From Symbiodinium natans (Eukaryota; Sar; Dinophyceae; Suessiales; Symbiodiniaceae), in the NCBI GenBank assembly GCA_905221605.1, contig CAJNDS010002143.1, positions 570,061 to 634,060 on the forward strand: a stretch of DNA of 64,000 nucleotides, written 5' to 3'. Under the pieces are notes generated by a model. It saw only the letters and a list, made by a program, of their open reading frames with translations, made no database searches and was not told the DNA's origin. Positions 42,829 to 55,181 of the stretch are shown here, in pieces. A program made the translations under genes and the position numbers. How positions within the stretch are numbered: position 1 is the first letter of the stretch; each line of letters begins with the position of its first letter.

Positions 42829-43635
42829 GATCTGGCCATCCAGCGTTTGCTGACCGTCCTTGCAGAGATGATTGACGAGAAAACCGAGTACAACATGCGC
42901 AAGGCATGGAATGCCGAGTGGCTGAGACCGTGAATGGCCGTGGGATTTGCGTGGAAAGTCTTAGGCGATGTTTCGCTCCGGGTGCAGGTGCTGGAGCATC
43001 TGGATCCTCCGAAGGCGGAGAGCTGTCAGCTGCAGCTCAGTGAGCTTTTCGCCCTTTCTGGGAGATCTGCATCCCTTGGGAGCACTTCCCTGCATGCTGC
43101 TGCATGATGCTCAAGTGAAGAAGGTAAGTGGCTTAGGGCCTTACACGCCATACCACTCTTTCCCCGCTTTGGGCCAACATGGCTGCGGAGCTGTGGCCAT
43201 GGCTCAACGCCACGATGGAGCTTTGGAGCTCCTTGCTGGGCTGCCAGGCTGAGACGTAGGACGTAGGCGGTAGACACACAACTCAGCGTGTGTCCTTTCT
43301 GCCCTTTCCGCCGTGGCAGGCCTGCACCTTCAAGAGCTCCGAGGCCTCAATCCCCAAGCCCTGGAACCCTAAAGTTTCACATTGAAGCCCTGTTGCGCCC
43401 CCTTGCAGGAGGAGATCCTTGTTGAAGCTCACGACACAGAGGCCATGGCCCCCCCTGCACGAAACTTCCCAACCTTTAACCCAAAGGCTGTCTTAAACTC
43501 TCTGGCCTGCGCCCACAGGAAATGCCACAGGCCTCCGATGCAAATGTTTTCCGGTGCATCCAGCTGGAGCCTCAGTGCTTGGAAGAAGATTCCAGATTTC
43601 TCAAGCCGAAGCCGTCCATGATTGTAAATGCCCAG
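42829..43635 (+). CDS. gene of the tandem array, first copy
   Basis: Four exons join in frame. 42829-42929 reads DLAIQRLLTVLAEMIDEKTE then YNMRKAWNAEWLR. 42988-43123 includes SFSPFLGDLHPLGALPCMLL then HDAQVKK, with the consensus donor AAG|GTAAGT. 43409-43441 reads EEILVEAHDTE, GC donor GAG|GCCATG. 43519-43635 reads EMPQASDANVFRCIQLEPQC and on to MIVNAQ, donor CAG|GTGCCG. Introns are GT-AG, GT-AG and GC-AG. Later coding-like parts of the unit include ASLDDLGQERWPPLTEL (about 43889) and HMGRSADGVQAACASRQDV (about 44112). No family recognised. Confidence 0.6.
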
Positions 43636-45304
43636 GTGCCGACGTCTTTCAGCAGACGAGCCTCTCCAAGCAGTTGTGGCCCACAAGCCTACGCAAGCAG
43701 GGCCCCCAGTAACCCCCCCCCCCCCGGAGCTAGGGGAGAATCTTCCCCAACCGCAGGTTGAACTACAGGGGGGTGCAGCGGGTCCACCCGAAATGGGTCA
43801 AAACGGGGCCAAATCCCCACCTCCTATGACATGGTGCCCGCAACTTGCCTGTCACCTAAGGGTCGCTCAAACTAAGCGCCCCTTAGGTGAAAGGCGAGCC
43901 TTGATGATCTCGGTCAAGAACGGTGGCCTCCACTTACCGAACTAACTTTTCCCCCGTCGTCCCACCCCGCAAGTCTTCTCAGGTCCGTCGCGGCTGCCGC
44001 TCGCTGTAGGATTGTTAGGATGCAGGAGTTTAGCATGCGCAAGGCTTCGGGGGATGTTTCTGATTGCATGCTCGTGTCGAGCAGCAGTCGCTATTCAGGT
44101 TCGTGGCTGCGCACATGGGCCGTTCTGCGGACGGTGTGCAAGCAGCGTGCGCAAGCAGGCAGGACGTTTGCCAAGGTTTCGGCAGCAAGGTTCTGGTTGC
44201 CGTAGTTCAGGGTCCTTAGGGCACGGGGTGCGCGAACCAAACCCTCAACTCCAAGCCGCGAATCCGCCTAGTTCACCGTGTGACTCTGGCTCTAAACCCT
44301 CCCGAGCCCCTAAAGGCCCCCTAAGCCCTATGGCCTATGGCCCTGCATGGTGCCGATTTCCCCGAAGGTGTTGGGCCTTTGCGTCTGCCGCGCTTTGGTT
44401 TCAGAGTTCCGTCGCGGGCTTGGCGTTTCATGGCTCTGGGGTTCAGGGCTTCGTGGGCTATCGTGGGCTCATGGGTCCAGGGTTCCTGGGTTTAGGGTTT
44501 AGGGTACAGGCATAGGGCTTAGGGTTTCTTTCAAAACGAGGTTTAGGGCTCAAAGTGGAAGACCCGAACCCTACGTCGATCCCTGAAGCCCCAGGCCTTT
44601 GAACGATCTCTGTGACATTGATACGCTGCATGTGCCTCAGCATGCTGAACTCAGCCGTCGTGGCACTGGGCCATGGCATTGAGCGTTCGACTGCCCGTAC
44701 TTGATCACAAGGTTGGCACATTCCGATTCGACGAAGTGACGCAACCAGACTTCTGTGGGCATGTCTTAAATTGCGTAGCTCATCAAACACCTATCTCATC
44801 AATGGATAAAAAGCCCGTTCTAGCCCTGTTTTCATTTAGATGCGGTTCTTGAAGCGTACATGCGAAAGTTGAGACATTCTCATGGCCTTGCGTGCTTCAA
44901 GGCCCGAAGCTATTGTCCCAAGCTGGGCATGATCTTCGCTTTAGCCGAAAGGTAAGCTTAGTAAGAACGTTCTTTCGGGCCTGGAAGATTTAGTTGCGGA
45001 GGAACCCGCGCAAACGACAGAAACCTGTAACTCCATCGGCGCCCGCGCGCCTCAACGCAGAACCTTGCGCTTGGCGGCTCGCCTTCTGACTCTGAGCTTT
45101 AAAGCGGACACTCCCATCCTGAAACCCGAGGAAGGGAAAGTCCCTCGCGAGAAGAAAAAGGGAGCCAGGATGCCTCCGCACAAGCCCAAGCATCCTGCCG
45201 AAGGCGGAGAGCCGTCAGAGGCAGTGAGCTTTTCGCCCTTTCTGGGAGATCTGCATCCCTTGGGAGCACTTCCCTGCATGCTGCTGCATGATGCTCAAGT
45301 GAAG
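43121..45304 (+). repeat. tandem unit 1 (2184 bp)
   Basis: Defined from AAGGTAAGTG to the next one. Holds the exons at 43409 and 43519, a poly-C run (43714-43726), degenerate TTTAGGG units (44484-44530) and, near its end (about 45060-45307), an open exon reading LRLAARLLTLSFKADTPILK then PEEGKVPREKKKGARMPPHK that runs in frame into the next donor. Confidence 0.93.
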
Positions 45305-47368
45305 AAGGTAAGTGGCTTAGGGCCTTACACGCCATACCACTCTTTCCCCGCTTTGGGCCAACATGGCTGCGGAGCTGTGGCCATGGCTCAACGCCACGAT
45401 GGAGCTTTGGAGCTCCTTGCTGGGCTGCCAGGCTGAGACGTAGGACGTAGGCGGTAGACACACAACTCAGCGTGTGTCCTTTCTGCCCTTTCCGCCGTGG
45501 CAGGCCTGCACCTTCAAGAGCTCCGAGGCCTCAATCCCCAAGCCCTAGAACCCTAAAGTTTCACATTGAAGCCCTGTTGCGCCCCCTTGCAGGAGGAGAT
45601 CCTTGTTGAAGCTCACGACACAGAGGCCATGGCCCCCCCTGCACGAAACTTCCCAACCTTTAACCCAAAGGCTGTCTTAAACTCTCTGGCCTGCGCCCAC
45701 AGGAAATGCCACAGGCCTCCGATGCAAATGTTTTCCGGTGCATCCAGCTGGAGCCTCAGCGCTTGGAAGAAGATTCCAGATTTCTCAAGCCGAAGCCGTC
45801 CATGATTGTAAATGGCGAGGTGCCGACGTCTTTCAGCAGACGAGCCTCTCCAAGCAGTTGTGGCCCACAAGCCTACGCAAGCAGGGCCCCCAGTAACCCC
45901 CCCCCCCCCGGAGCTAGGGGAGAATCTTCCCCAACCGCAGGTTGAACTACAGGGGGGTGCAGCGGGTCCACCCGAAATGGGTCAAAACGGGGCCAAATCC
46001 CCACCTCCTATGAAATGGTGCCCGCAACTTGCCTGTCACCTAAGGGTCGCTCAAACTAAGCGCCCCTTAGGTGAAAGGCGAGCCTTGATGATCTCGGTCA
46101 AGAACGGTGGCCTCCACTTACCGAACTAACTTTTCCCCCGTCGTCCCACCCCGCAAGTCTTCTCAGGTTCGTCGCGGCTGCCGCTCGCTGTAGGATTGTT
46201 AGGATGCAGGAGTTTAGCATGCGCAAGGCTTCGGGGGATGTTTCTGATTGCATGCTCGTGTCGAGCAGCAGTCGCTATTCAGGTTCGTGGCTGCGCACAT
46301 GGGCCGTTCTGCGGACGGTGTGCAAGCAGCGTGCGCAAGCAGGCAGGACGTTTGCCAAGATTTCGGCAGCAAGGTTCTGGTTGCCGTAGCTCAGGTTCCT
46401 TAGGGCACGGGGTGCGCGAACCAAACCCTCAACTCCAAGCCGCGAATCCGCCTAGTTCACCGTCTGACTCTGGCTCTAAACCCTCCCGAGCCCCTAAAGG
46501 CCCCCTAAGCCCTATGGCCTATGGCCCTGCATGGTGCCGCCTTCCCCGAAGGTGTTGGGCCTTTGCGTCTGCCGCGCTTTGGTTTCAGAGTTCCGTCGCG
46601 GGCTTGGCGTTTCATGGCTCTGGGGTTCAGGGCTTCGTGCGCTCATGGGTCCAGGGTTCCTGGGTTTAGGGTTTAGGGTATAGGGCTCAAAGTGGAAGAC
46701 CCGAACCCTACGTCGATCCCTGAAGCCCCAGGCCTTTGAACGATCTCTGTGACATTGATACGCTGCATGTGCCTCAGCATGCTGAACTCAGCCGTCGTGG
46801 CACTGGGCCATGGCATTGAGCGTTCGACTGCCCGTACTTGATCACAAGGTTGGCACATTCCGATTCGACGAAGTGACGCAACCAGACTTCTGTGGGCATG
46901 TCTTAAATTGCGTAGCTCATCAAACACCTATCTCATCAATGGATAAAAAGCCCGTTCTAGCCCTGTTTTCATTTAGATGCGGTTCTTGAAGCGTACATGC
47001 GAAAGTTGAGACATTCTCATGGCCTTGCGTGCTTCAAGGCCCGAAGCTATTGTCCCAAGCTGGGCATGATCTTCGCTTTAGCCGCAAGGTAAGAACGTTC
47101 TTTCGGGCCTGGAAGATTTAGTTGCGGAGGAACCCGCGCAAACGACAGAAACCTGTAACTCCATCGGCGCCCGCGCGCCCCAACGCAGAACCTTGCGCTT
47201 GGCGGCTCGCCTTCTGACTCTGAGCTTTAAAGCGGACACTCCCATCCTGAAACCCGAGGAAGGGAAAGTCTCTCGCGAGAAGAAAAAGGGAGCCAGGATG
47301 CCTCCGCACAAGCCCAAGGATCCTGCCGAAGGCGGAGAGCCGTCAGAGGGCATGATGCTCAAGTGAAG
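45305..47368 (+). repeat. tandem unit 2 (2064 bp)
   Basis: Over 95% identical by eye to unit 1. Exons at 45593-45625 and 45703-45819 (Cys to Arg and NAQ to NGE changes in the second). It lacks a segment of about 47 bp (around 46680) that units 1 and 3 have. Its last exon carries the 64-bp net deletion at the border with unit 3. Confidence 0.93.
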
Positions 47369-49479
47369 AAGGTAAGTGGCTTAGGGCCTTACACGCCATA
47401 CCACTCTTTCCCCGCTTTGGGCCAACATGGCTGCGGAGCTGTGGCCATGGCTCAACGCCACGATGGAGCTTTGGAGCTCCTTGCTGGGCTGCCAGGCTGA
47501 GACGTAGGACGTAGGCGGTAGACGCACAACTCAGCGTGTGTCCTTTCTGCCCTTTCCGCCGTGGCAGGCCTGCACCTTCAAGAGCTCCGAGGCCTCAATC
47601 CCCAAGCCCTAGAACCCTAAAGTTTCACATTGAAGCCCTGTTGCGCCCCCTTGCAGGAGGAGATCCTTGTTGAAGCTCACGACACAGAGGCCATGGCCCC
47701 CCCTGCACGAAACTTCCCAACCTTTAACCCAAAGGCTGTCTTAAACTCTCTGGCCTGCGCCCACAGGAAATGCCACAGGCCTCCGATGCAAATGTTTTCC
47801 GGTGCATCCAGCTGGAGCCTCAGTGCTTGGAAGAAGATTCCAGATTTCTCAAGCCGAAGCCGTCCATGATTGTAAATGCCCAGGTGCCGACGTCTTTCAG
47901 CAGACGAGCCTCTCCAAGCAGTTGTGGCCCACAAGCCTACGCAAGCAGGGCCCCCAGTAACCCCCCCCCCCCCGGAGCTAGGGGAGAATCTTCCCCAACC
48001 GCAGGTTGAACTACAGGGGGGTGCAGCGGGTCCACCCGAAATGGGTCAAAACGGGGCCAAATCCCCACCTCCTATGACATGGTGCCCGCAACTTGCCTGT
48101 CACCTAAGGGTCGCTCAAACTAAGCGCCCCTTAGGTGAAAGGCGAGCCTTGATGATCTCGGTCAAGAACGGTGGCCTCCACTTACCGAACTAACTTTTCC
48201 CCCGTCGTCCCACCCCGCAAGTCTTCTCAGGTCCGTCGCGGCTGCCGCTCGCTGTAGGATTGTTAGGATGCAGGAGTTTAGCATGCGCAAGGCTTCGGGG
48301 GATGTTTCTGATTGCATGCTCGTGTCGAGCAGCAGTCGCTATTCAGGTTCGTGGCTGTGCACATGGGCCGTTCTGCGGACGCTGTGCAAGCAGCGTGCGC
48401 AAGCAGGCAGGACGTTTGCCAAGATTTCGGCAGCAAGGTTCTGGTTGCCGTAGCTCAGGTTCCTTGGGGCACGGGGTGCGCGAACCAAACCCTCAACTCC
48501 AAGCCGCGAATCCGCCTAGTTCACCGTGTGACTCTGGCTCTAAACCCTCCCGAGCCCCTAAAGGCCCCCTAAGCCCTATGGCCTATGGCCCTGCATGGTG
48601 CCGCCTTCCCCGAAGGTGTTGGGCCTTTGCGTCTGCCGCGCTTTGGTTTCAGAGTTCCGTCGCGGGCTTGGCGTTTCATGGCTCTGGGGTTCAGGGCTCC
48701 ATGGGCTATCGTGGGCTCATGGGTCCAGGGTTCCTGGGTTTAGGGTTTAGGGTACAGGCATAGGGCTTAGGGTTTCTTTCAAAACGAGGTTTAGGGCTCA
48801 AAGTGGAAGACCCGAACCCTACGTCGATCCCTGAAGCCCCAGGCCTTTGAACGATCTCTGTGACATTGATACGCTGCATGTGCCTCAGCATGCTGAACTC
48901 AGCCGTCGTGGCACTGGGCCATGGCATTGAGCGTTCGACTGCCCGTACTTGATCACAAGGTTGGCACATTCCGATTCGACGAAGTGACGCAACCAGACTT
49001 CTGTGGGCATGTCTTAAATTGCGTAGCTCATCAAACACCTATCTCATCAATGGATAAAAAGCCCGTTCTAGCCCTGTTTTCATTTAGATGCGGTTCTTGA
49101 AGCGTACATGCGAAAGTTGAGACATTCTCATGGCCTTGCGTGCTTCAAGGCCCGAAGCTATTGTCCCAAGCTGGGCATGATCTTCGCTTTAGCCGCAAGG
49201 TAAGAACGTTCTTTCGGGCCTGGAAGATTTAGTTGCGGAGGAACCCGCGCAAACGACAGAAACCTGTAACTCCATCGGCGCCCGCGCGCCCCAACGCAGA
49301 ACCTTGCGCTTGGCGGCTCGCCTTCTGACTCTGAGCTTTAAAGCGGACACTCCCATCCTGAAACCCGAGGAAGGGAAAGTCTCTCGCGAGAAGAAAAAGG
49401 GAGCCAGGATGCCTCCGCACAAGCCCAAGGATCCTGCCGAAGGCGGAGAGCCGTCAGAGGGCATGATGCTCAAGTGAAG
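47369..49479 (+). repeat. tandem unit 3 (2111 bp)
   Basis: Exons at 47657-47689 and 47767-47883 are identical in sense to unit 1. The border exon at about 49261-49476 reads SFKADTPILKPEEGKVSREK, then EPSEGMMLK and a stop, because of the deletion. Confidence 0.93.
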
Positions 49480-51500
49480 AAGGTAAGTGGCTTAGGGCCT
49501 TACACGCCATACCACTCTTTCCCCGCTTTGGGCCAACATGGCTGCGGAGCTGTGGCCATGGCTCAACGCCACGATGGAGCTTTGGAGCTCCTTGCTGGGC
49601 TGCCAGGCTGAGACGTAGGACGTAGGCGGTAGACGCACAACTCAGCGTGTGTCCTTTCTGCCCTTTCCGCCGTGGCAGGCCTGCACCTTCAAGAGCTCCG
49701 AGGCCTCAATCCCCAAGCCCTAGAACCCTAAAGTTTCACATTGAAGCCCTGTTGCGCCCCCTTGCAGGAGGAGATCCTTGTTGAAGCTCACGACACAGAG
49801 GCCATGGCCCCCCCTGCACGAAACTTCCCAACCTTAAACCCAAAGGCTGTCTTAAACTCTCTGGCCTGCGCCCACAGGAAATGCCACAGGCCTCCGATGC
49901 AAATGTTTTCCGGTGCATCCAGCTGGAGCCTCAGTGCTTGGAAGAAGATTCCAGATTTCTCAAGCCGAAGCCGTCCATGATTGTAAATGCCCAGGTGCCG
50001 ACGTCTTTCAGCAGACGAGCCTCTCCAAGCAGTTGTGGCCCACAAGCCTACGCAAGCAGGGCCCCCAGTAACCCCCCCCCCCCCGGAGCTAGGGGAGAAT
50101 CTTCCCCAACCGCAGGTTGAACTACAGGGGGGTGCAGCGGGTCCACCCGAAATGGGTCAAAACGGGGCCAAATCCCCACCTCCTATGAAATGGTGCCCGC
50201 AACTTGCCTGTCACCTAAGGGTCGCTCAAACTAAGCGCCCCTTAGGTGAAAGGCGAGCCTTGATGATCTCGGTCAAGAACGGTGGCCTCCACTTACCGAA
50301 CTAACTTTTCCCCCGTCGTCCCACCCCGCAAGTCTTCTCAGGTTCGTCGCGGCTGCCGCTCGCTGTAGGATTGTTAGGATGCAGGAGTTTAGCATGCGCA
50401 AGGCTTCGGGGGATGTTTCTGATTGCATGCTCGTGTCGAGCAGCAGTCGCTATTCAGGTTCGTGGCTGTGCACATGGGCCGTTCTGCGGACGGTGTGCAG
50501 GCAGCGTGCGCAAGCAGGCAGGACGTTTGCCAAGATTTCGGCAGCAAGGTTCTGGTTGCCGTAGCTCAGGTTCCTTGGGGCACGGGGTGCGCGAACCAAA
50601 CCCTCAACTCCAAGCCGCGAATCCGCCTAGTTCACCGTGTGACTCTGGCTCTAAACCCTCCCGAGCCCCTAAAGGCCCCCTAAGCCCTATGGCCTATGGC
50701 CCTGCATGGTGCCGATTTCCCCGAAGGTGTTGGGCCTTTGCGTCTGCCGCGCTTTGGTTTCAGAGTTCCGTCCCGGGCTTGGCGTTTCATGGCTCTGGGG
50801 TTCAGGGCTTCGTGGGCTTAGGGTATAGTATATGGCTTTTAGGGTTTCTTTCAAAAGGAGGCTTAGGGCTCAAAGTGGAAGACCCGAACCCTACGTCGTT
50901 CCCTGAAGCCCCAGGCCTTTGAACGATCTCTGTGACATTGATACGCTGCATGTGCCTCAGCATGCTGAACTCAGCCGTCGTGGCACTGGGCCATGGCATT
51001 GAGCGTTCGACTGCCCGTGCTTGATCACCAGGTTGGCACATTCCGACTCGACGAAGTGACGCAACCAGACTTCTGTGGGCATGTCTTAAATTGCATAGCT
51101 CATCAAACACCTATCTCATCAATGGATAAAAAGCCCTTTCTAGCCCTGTTTTCAACGATGTGCGGTTCTTGAAGCGTACATGCGAAAGTTGAGACATTCT
51201 CATGGCCCTTGCGTGCTTCAAGGCCCGAAGCTATTGTCCCATCTGGGCATGATCTTCGCTTTAGCCGCAAGGTAAGAACGTTCTTTCGGGCCTGGAAGAT
51301 TTAGTTGCGGAGGAACCCGCGCAAACGACAGAAACCTGTAACTCCATCGGCGCCGCCCGCGCGCCTCAACGCAGAACCTTGCGCTTGGCGGCTCGCCTTC
51401 TGACTCTGAGCTTTAAAGCGGACACTCCCATCCTGAAACCCGAGGAAGGGAAAGTCTCTCGCGAGAAGAAAAAGGGAGCCAGGGATGCCTCCGCCCAAGC
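49480..51500 (+). repeat. tandem unit 4, last copy, divergent 3' end
   Basis: Exons at 49768-49800 and 49878-49994. More substitutions towards its end (around 50770-51250), and homology stops near 51480-51500, where the sequence turns to AATCCTTAATGATCCTT repeats (51580-51650). The array ends here. Confidence 0.92.
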
Positions 51501-51784
51501 CACAAGCCCAAGGATGCGCAAGGTCCCTGAACTTAAATCCTTTCGGTCCTTAAAGCTCCTTAGTACCTCGATTCCTAAATGATCCTTGATAATCTTTAAT
51601 CATCCTTAATCATCCTTACTAATCCTTAATGATCCTTAGTAGCCCTCAAGTCCTTAAACCCTTCAGCCCTAAACCGTCATTCCTGGGTTTGGGTCCCCTG
51701 CTGGCAGGAACCTGGCGCCAAAATCCAGTGGTGCTGCGCTCAGTCCACGTGGCGTGCGATCTATGCGTCTAACCCCTCCCCCCC

Positions 51785-51862
51785 CCCAAACCCTAAACCA
51801 AACCCTAAACCCTCAACCCTAAACCCTAAATCCTAAACCCTAAACCCTAAACCCCTAGAACT
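51785..51862. repeat. CCCTAAA array
   Basis: About ten units after a poly-C run. Confidence 0.93.
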
Positions 51863-51949
51863 GAACACCCCAGAAGCCAAGACTTTGTGTCATTTCGAGG
51901 CCGGCGAACTTGAACGCGGCACTGCCCGACCCTCGTGCATGCAGTTTCT

Positions 51950-52405
51950 AAATTGAGTATCTATATAAATAGATGTATACATACATATATATATATACAT
52001 ATGTATCTCTGTGTGAGTAGTGTGTGTGTGTGTGACTTGTGTAGTGTGTGTGTGTGCGTTGTGTGTGTCAAAATGAGTATGTACATGCGTATATATATAC
52101 ACATCTATATGATACAGTGTACATATGATATCACATACTAGACTATAAATGTATGCAAGACTTACACTTATAAGAAGTGTAAGTATATATATATATATAT
52201 ATAAATACTTGTCCGGCGTCGTCTGTAGATGACCACGATGCCAGTACTGCAGCTCAGTGGATGAGTCACTTGATGACACAGAGCATTCTGCGGGTAAGCT
52301 GAGGTGGCACCGTGCCCGTGTTCCACGTGTCGGTGGAGCATGAGGGGGGCTGGTTTCCAAAATTTGCGCACCACCGTGTCATATCTATATATGTATATAT
52401 ATATG

Positions 52406-52439
<34 letters not shown>

Positions 52440-52445
52440 TTTATT
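51950..52445. repeat. (TA)n, (GT)n and (CATA)n microsatellite cluster
   Basis: Several simple tracts: TATATATACATA (51975-52005), GTGTGTGTGTG (52020-52066), TATACACATC (52090-52110), TATATATATATA (52180-52203, 52385-52443). A palindrome ACTTACACTTATAAGAAGTG lies at 52160-52180. No gene. Confidence 0.9.
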
Positions 52446-52611
52446 TATCTGTGCATTACAGTGTTTCCTTGCAAGCTAATTCGCCCCATGATTTAACGAG
52501 GCGGAGCATGGCTTCAGTTGTTTGTTGCTTGGGCTGCCTGAATCAGCGGCAATCGCCATGACGAAGGCAAGATCAAAGCTTTGGGTCAGCCCATTTCAAA
52601 ATAATTAGTGC

Positions 52612-52890
52612 ATGCCAACTCTGGTGGTTCTCTGCGGGAAGGGAGCGTCTCAGACATCGCTTCGCAGGAGATACGTCAAAGCTTCAGGTCGTTCCAGCGA
52701 GCTTGCGTTGCACGTGGCAAGCATGGGCAAGCGTCGGCAAGTGACTTCGCCGATGGAGTCTTGTTTGACTGGGCCCGCCTTTGGCTACAAGCTCCGAGAT
52801 GTCTTAGGACAGGTATGGCGACTCCTGTTTAAAGCTGTGCCGGCCTCCCAGGCATCAGTTTGGGCGGACTCTTTGAAGCTTGAAGGCTGA
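52612..52890 (+). CDS. possible exons, unknown
   Basis: A 92-codon frame with SGRSSELALHVASMGKRRQV and CLTGPAFGYKLRDVLGQVWR. A second frame is also open. Weak evidence; included because the final 35 codons have gene-like composition. Confidence 0.25.
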   Translation: MPTLVVLCGKGASQTSLRRRYVKASGRSSELALHVASMGKRRQVTSPMESCLTGPAFGYKLRDVLGQVWRLLFKAVPASQASVWADSLKLEG

Positions 52891-53076
52891 GGTGCGAATG
52901 AAGGTCACGGTTCGCCTCAGTCCTGACAATCCAGGGATGCCCTGAAGGAAGCGACCTAACAGTCAAGCACAGATGAAAAGAAATATGTCATCGCATGAAA
53001 GGATGAAGGTCACTCCCTTCACATCCGCCCATCTCGACCTCCTCTGCTAAAGCTCCAGATGACAGAACCGAAGAGG

Positions 53077-53142
53077 GTTAGGGTTAGGGCTTAGGGTTTA
53101 GGGTTTTGGGTTTGAGGGTTTAGGGTTTAGGGTTTAGCAAGG
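53077..53142. repeat. TTTAGGG array, with TTAGGG units
   Basis: Begins GGGTTAGGGTTAGGGCTTAG, that is two hexamer-type units, then regular heptamers. Confidence 0.92.
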
Positions 53143-53264
53143 GAGGCCTGTTTTTTTTTTTTGGTTTGCAAGCAGAAGAGCTCCAGCAATCGCAGTGCCG
53201 AGCTATGTCATCGATGCCCTTGTCGACTCTGAGCCTGACGCGAAATCCAAGCAGTTAGTGTTAG

Positions 53265-53445
53265 TATATTACTATTCTTATTAGCATCATTGTTATGATC
53301 ATTGTTTTGATTCTGTTGATGAGTCCATTATTTATTATTAGTACAGTATGATTATTATTATCATCATTACTATTGTTCTTCTTACTATTGTCTTTCTATT
53401 ATTGTTGTTATCATGAATATTCGCATCTTTATTGTTATTGTAAGT
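53265..53445. repeat. ATT-rich low-complexity tract
   Basis: TATTATTAGTACAGTATGAT, TATTATTATCATCATTACTA and similar. Ends 10-20 bp before coding-like sequence at 53455, consistent with an intronic position. Confidence 0.8.
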
Positions 53446-53454
53446 GCAAAGAAG

Positions 53455-53727
53455 CTTCCAAGGTCGGTCAGATGGCGGTGAACTTTGGACAGGCTGCCGT
53501 GACTACTGCGGGGGAGGGCCAAAAAAACATACACCATACGCACACCATCCTATGTCTTGCCTTTTGCAGGTTGCGGTGGTGCCGCATGCCTCTACAGAAC
53601 CTGTCGACAGGAATCGAGGGTCTAGGTTTGTGGCTGCTGTGTTCACCTTAAACGCAAGCCGCAAGTGTCAGGACGTCTCCGGTGGATGCGGAGTCTGGTT
53701 TGCCAGAGATGCAGGCAGGCAGTTGGT
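53455..53727 (+). CDS. two exons, unknown
   Basis: About 53450-53530 reads ASKVGQMAVNFGQAAVTTAG and EGQK. From 53570, after TTTTGCAG (AG|G), VAVVPHASTEPVDRNRGSRF then VAAVFTLNASRKCQDVSGGC and GVWFARDAGRQLV. Gene-like and in the same direction. No family recognised. Confidence 0.45.
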
Positions 53728-54963
53728 TTCCCCCCATTCAAGTATGGCATTCCCCCGTCGTGAGAGCCGACGCGGAAGAAATGCTTCTCGGAACAGACGG
53801 CAAGGCAGAATAGGCGGCCTCTGTCCTATTAAGCCTTGCATTTGCCCCAAGAACTTTCCGAAAGAGTGTTCTGTCTCTTTCGGGGGAGAGGGTTGCGGTA
53901 GGCGCTGGGGGGGGAGGTTGGCAAGAGGTGGAGGGCAGCTGCATGTCCGCGTTGTAGAGGCAAGAAGCGAAGTAGCCCCACTGTGCTCATGGCCTTCTTT
54001 TTTCGGGACGCTGGGCTCCTAAGCCCTAAACCCCAAGGTTTAGGATTTCAGGTGTGGGCCCGGAACCCTAAACAGCGCAGCTGTGGGTCAAAGCACCAGG
54101 GCGTGCAGGGTGTGCGGTGCAGGTCCGATTCCAACTTCCGGAGTCGTGCGGGCCCAAGCTCGGCTGTGCTCTTGTTCTTTGCATCTCTGCAGAGGGGGGT
54201 GAATCCACAGTTTCAGGCGCCAAAATCCCGAAGCCCTTTCCTTTGCCAGATCGTTGGCCTCAGTCGGCTTCATGCTCAGGCCGAGCATGAGCACCCCAAG
54301 CTGCTGGCGACCTGGCAGAATCAAGTGACATGGGGCATGATTAACCCAGCTGTGCAACCCAACAGCCAGCAAGACAGATGATTCCGGCGTTCCGTTCCGA
54401 GGGCTCCGGAGTTGCGATTGGCCCCCGCCTCTAAGAGATAGAAGCCCGACCCTTCGGTTGTTGGAAATTATACGACAAAAGTGAGTAGCAGTAGTACCTG
54501 CAAATGGTAGCCATCAGAAGAAGAAATCGAAGATGCCTGGCCTTTGAGTACAGAGCTTCCATATCAGACATTCTCGGCCAAGGATTAAGGATGCGTGGTC
54601 AGAAGGCGAGAGGCCAGGGAGCACAGTCTGCCGCAGGCATCATGCGGTGATATCCCTTTATCACATGATTTCCATGTTCACAAGTTCACGGCGGTTCGCT
54701 TTGTATGTCAAAGTGGTTGGCCGGCGCATCGTTTCTGCAACGCAGATCGCTGTGGCGCTTTCCCAGCAAGCCCGGCTCCGTCCCGGAGTACATGCGCAGG
54801 CATGGGACTCCAGTGAAGCATGATTGTAGAGGTGGGAAGCAAGACGCTGCGTGAGCCTCATGTGGCTGGTTGGACTTTAGCGCTACGCGACCCGCCTCGG
54901 CCGGGTCCTGCCCAGCAGCCAGACAACCCAAACAGGAGATCGCGGCGGGTGTGAAAGGTTCTG

Positions 54964-55035
54964 CTGGTGGGGGGGGAGGTGGAGGCGGTGGAGGGGGTGG
55001 AGGGGGTGGGTGGCGGTGGAGGGGTGGGTAAGGGC
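54964..55035. repeat. GGT/GGA-rich purine tract
   Basis: Poly-G followed by GGAGGTGGAGGCGGTGGAGG units. Gives Gly-Gly-Val frames on + and poly-Pro on minus, both low complexity. Confidence 0.8.
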
Positions 55036-55181
55036 GGCTTTCCAGACGCCTGCGACCCGAGGCCTCGGCGGATTTGGGTTCCCTTTGAGGGTGGGGGGTC
55101 TTCCGTAATCCTGAAATGGGGACCCCCATGTTCAAAAGACTTGAGGCCCTCAGCCCTTGTGCCTGCGCCAGGGCATTTCGA

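Noticed and set aside
44458-44790. 110-aa minus-strand ORF conserved in all four tandem units
   Set aside because: Conservation reflects recent duplication; the differences seen in unit 4 (R/C, I/V, C/G, V/A, I/N) are all amino-acid changing on that strand, so no sign of purifying selection.
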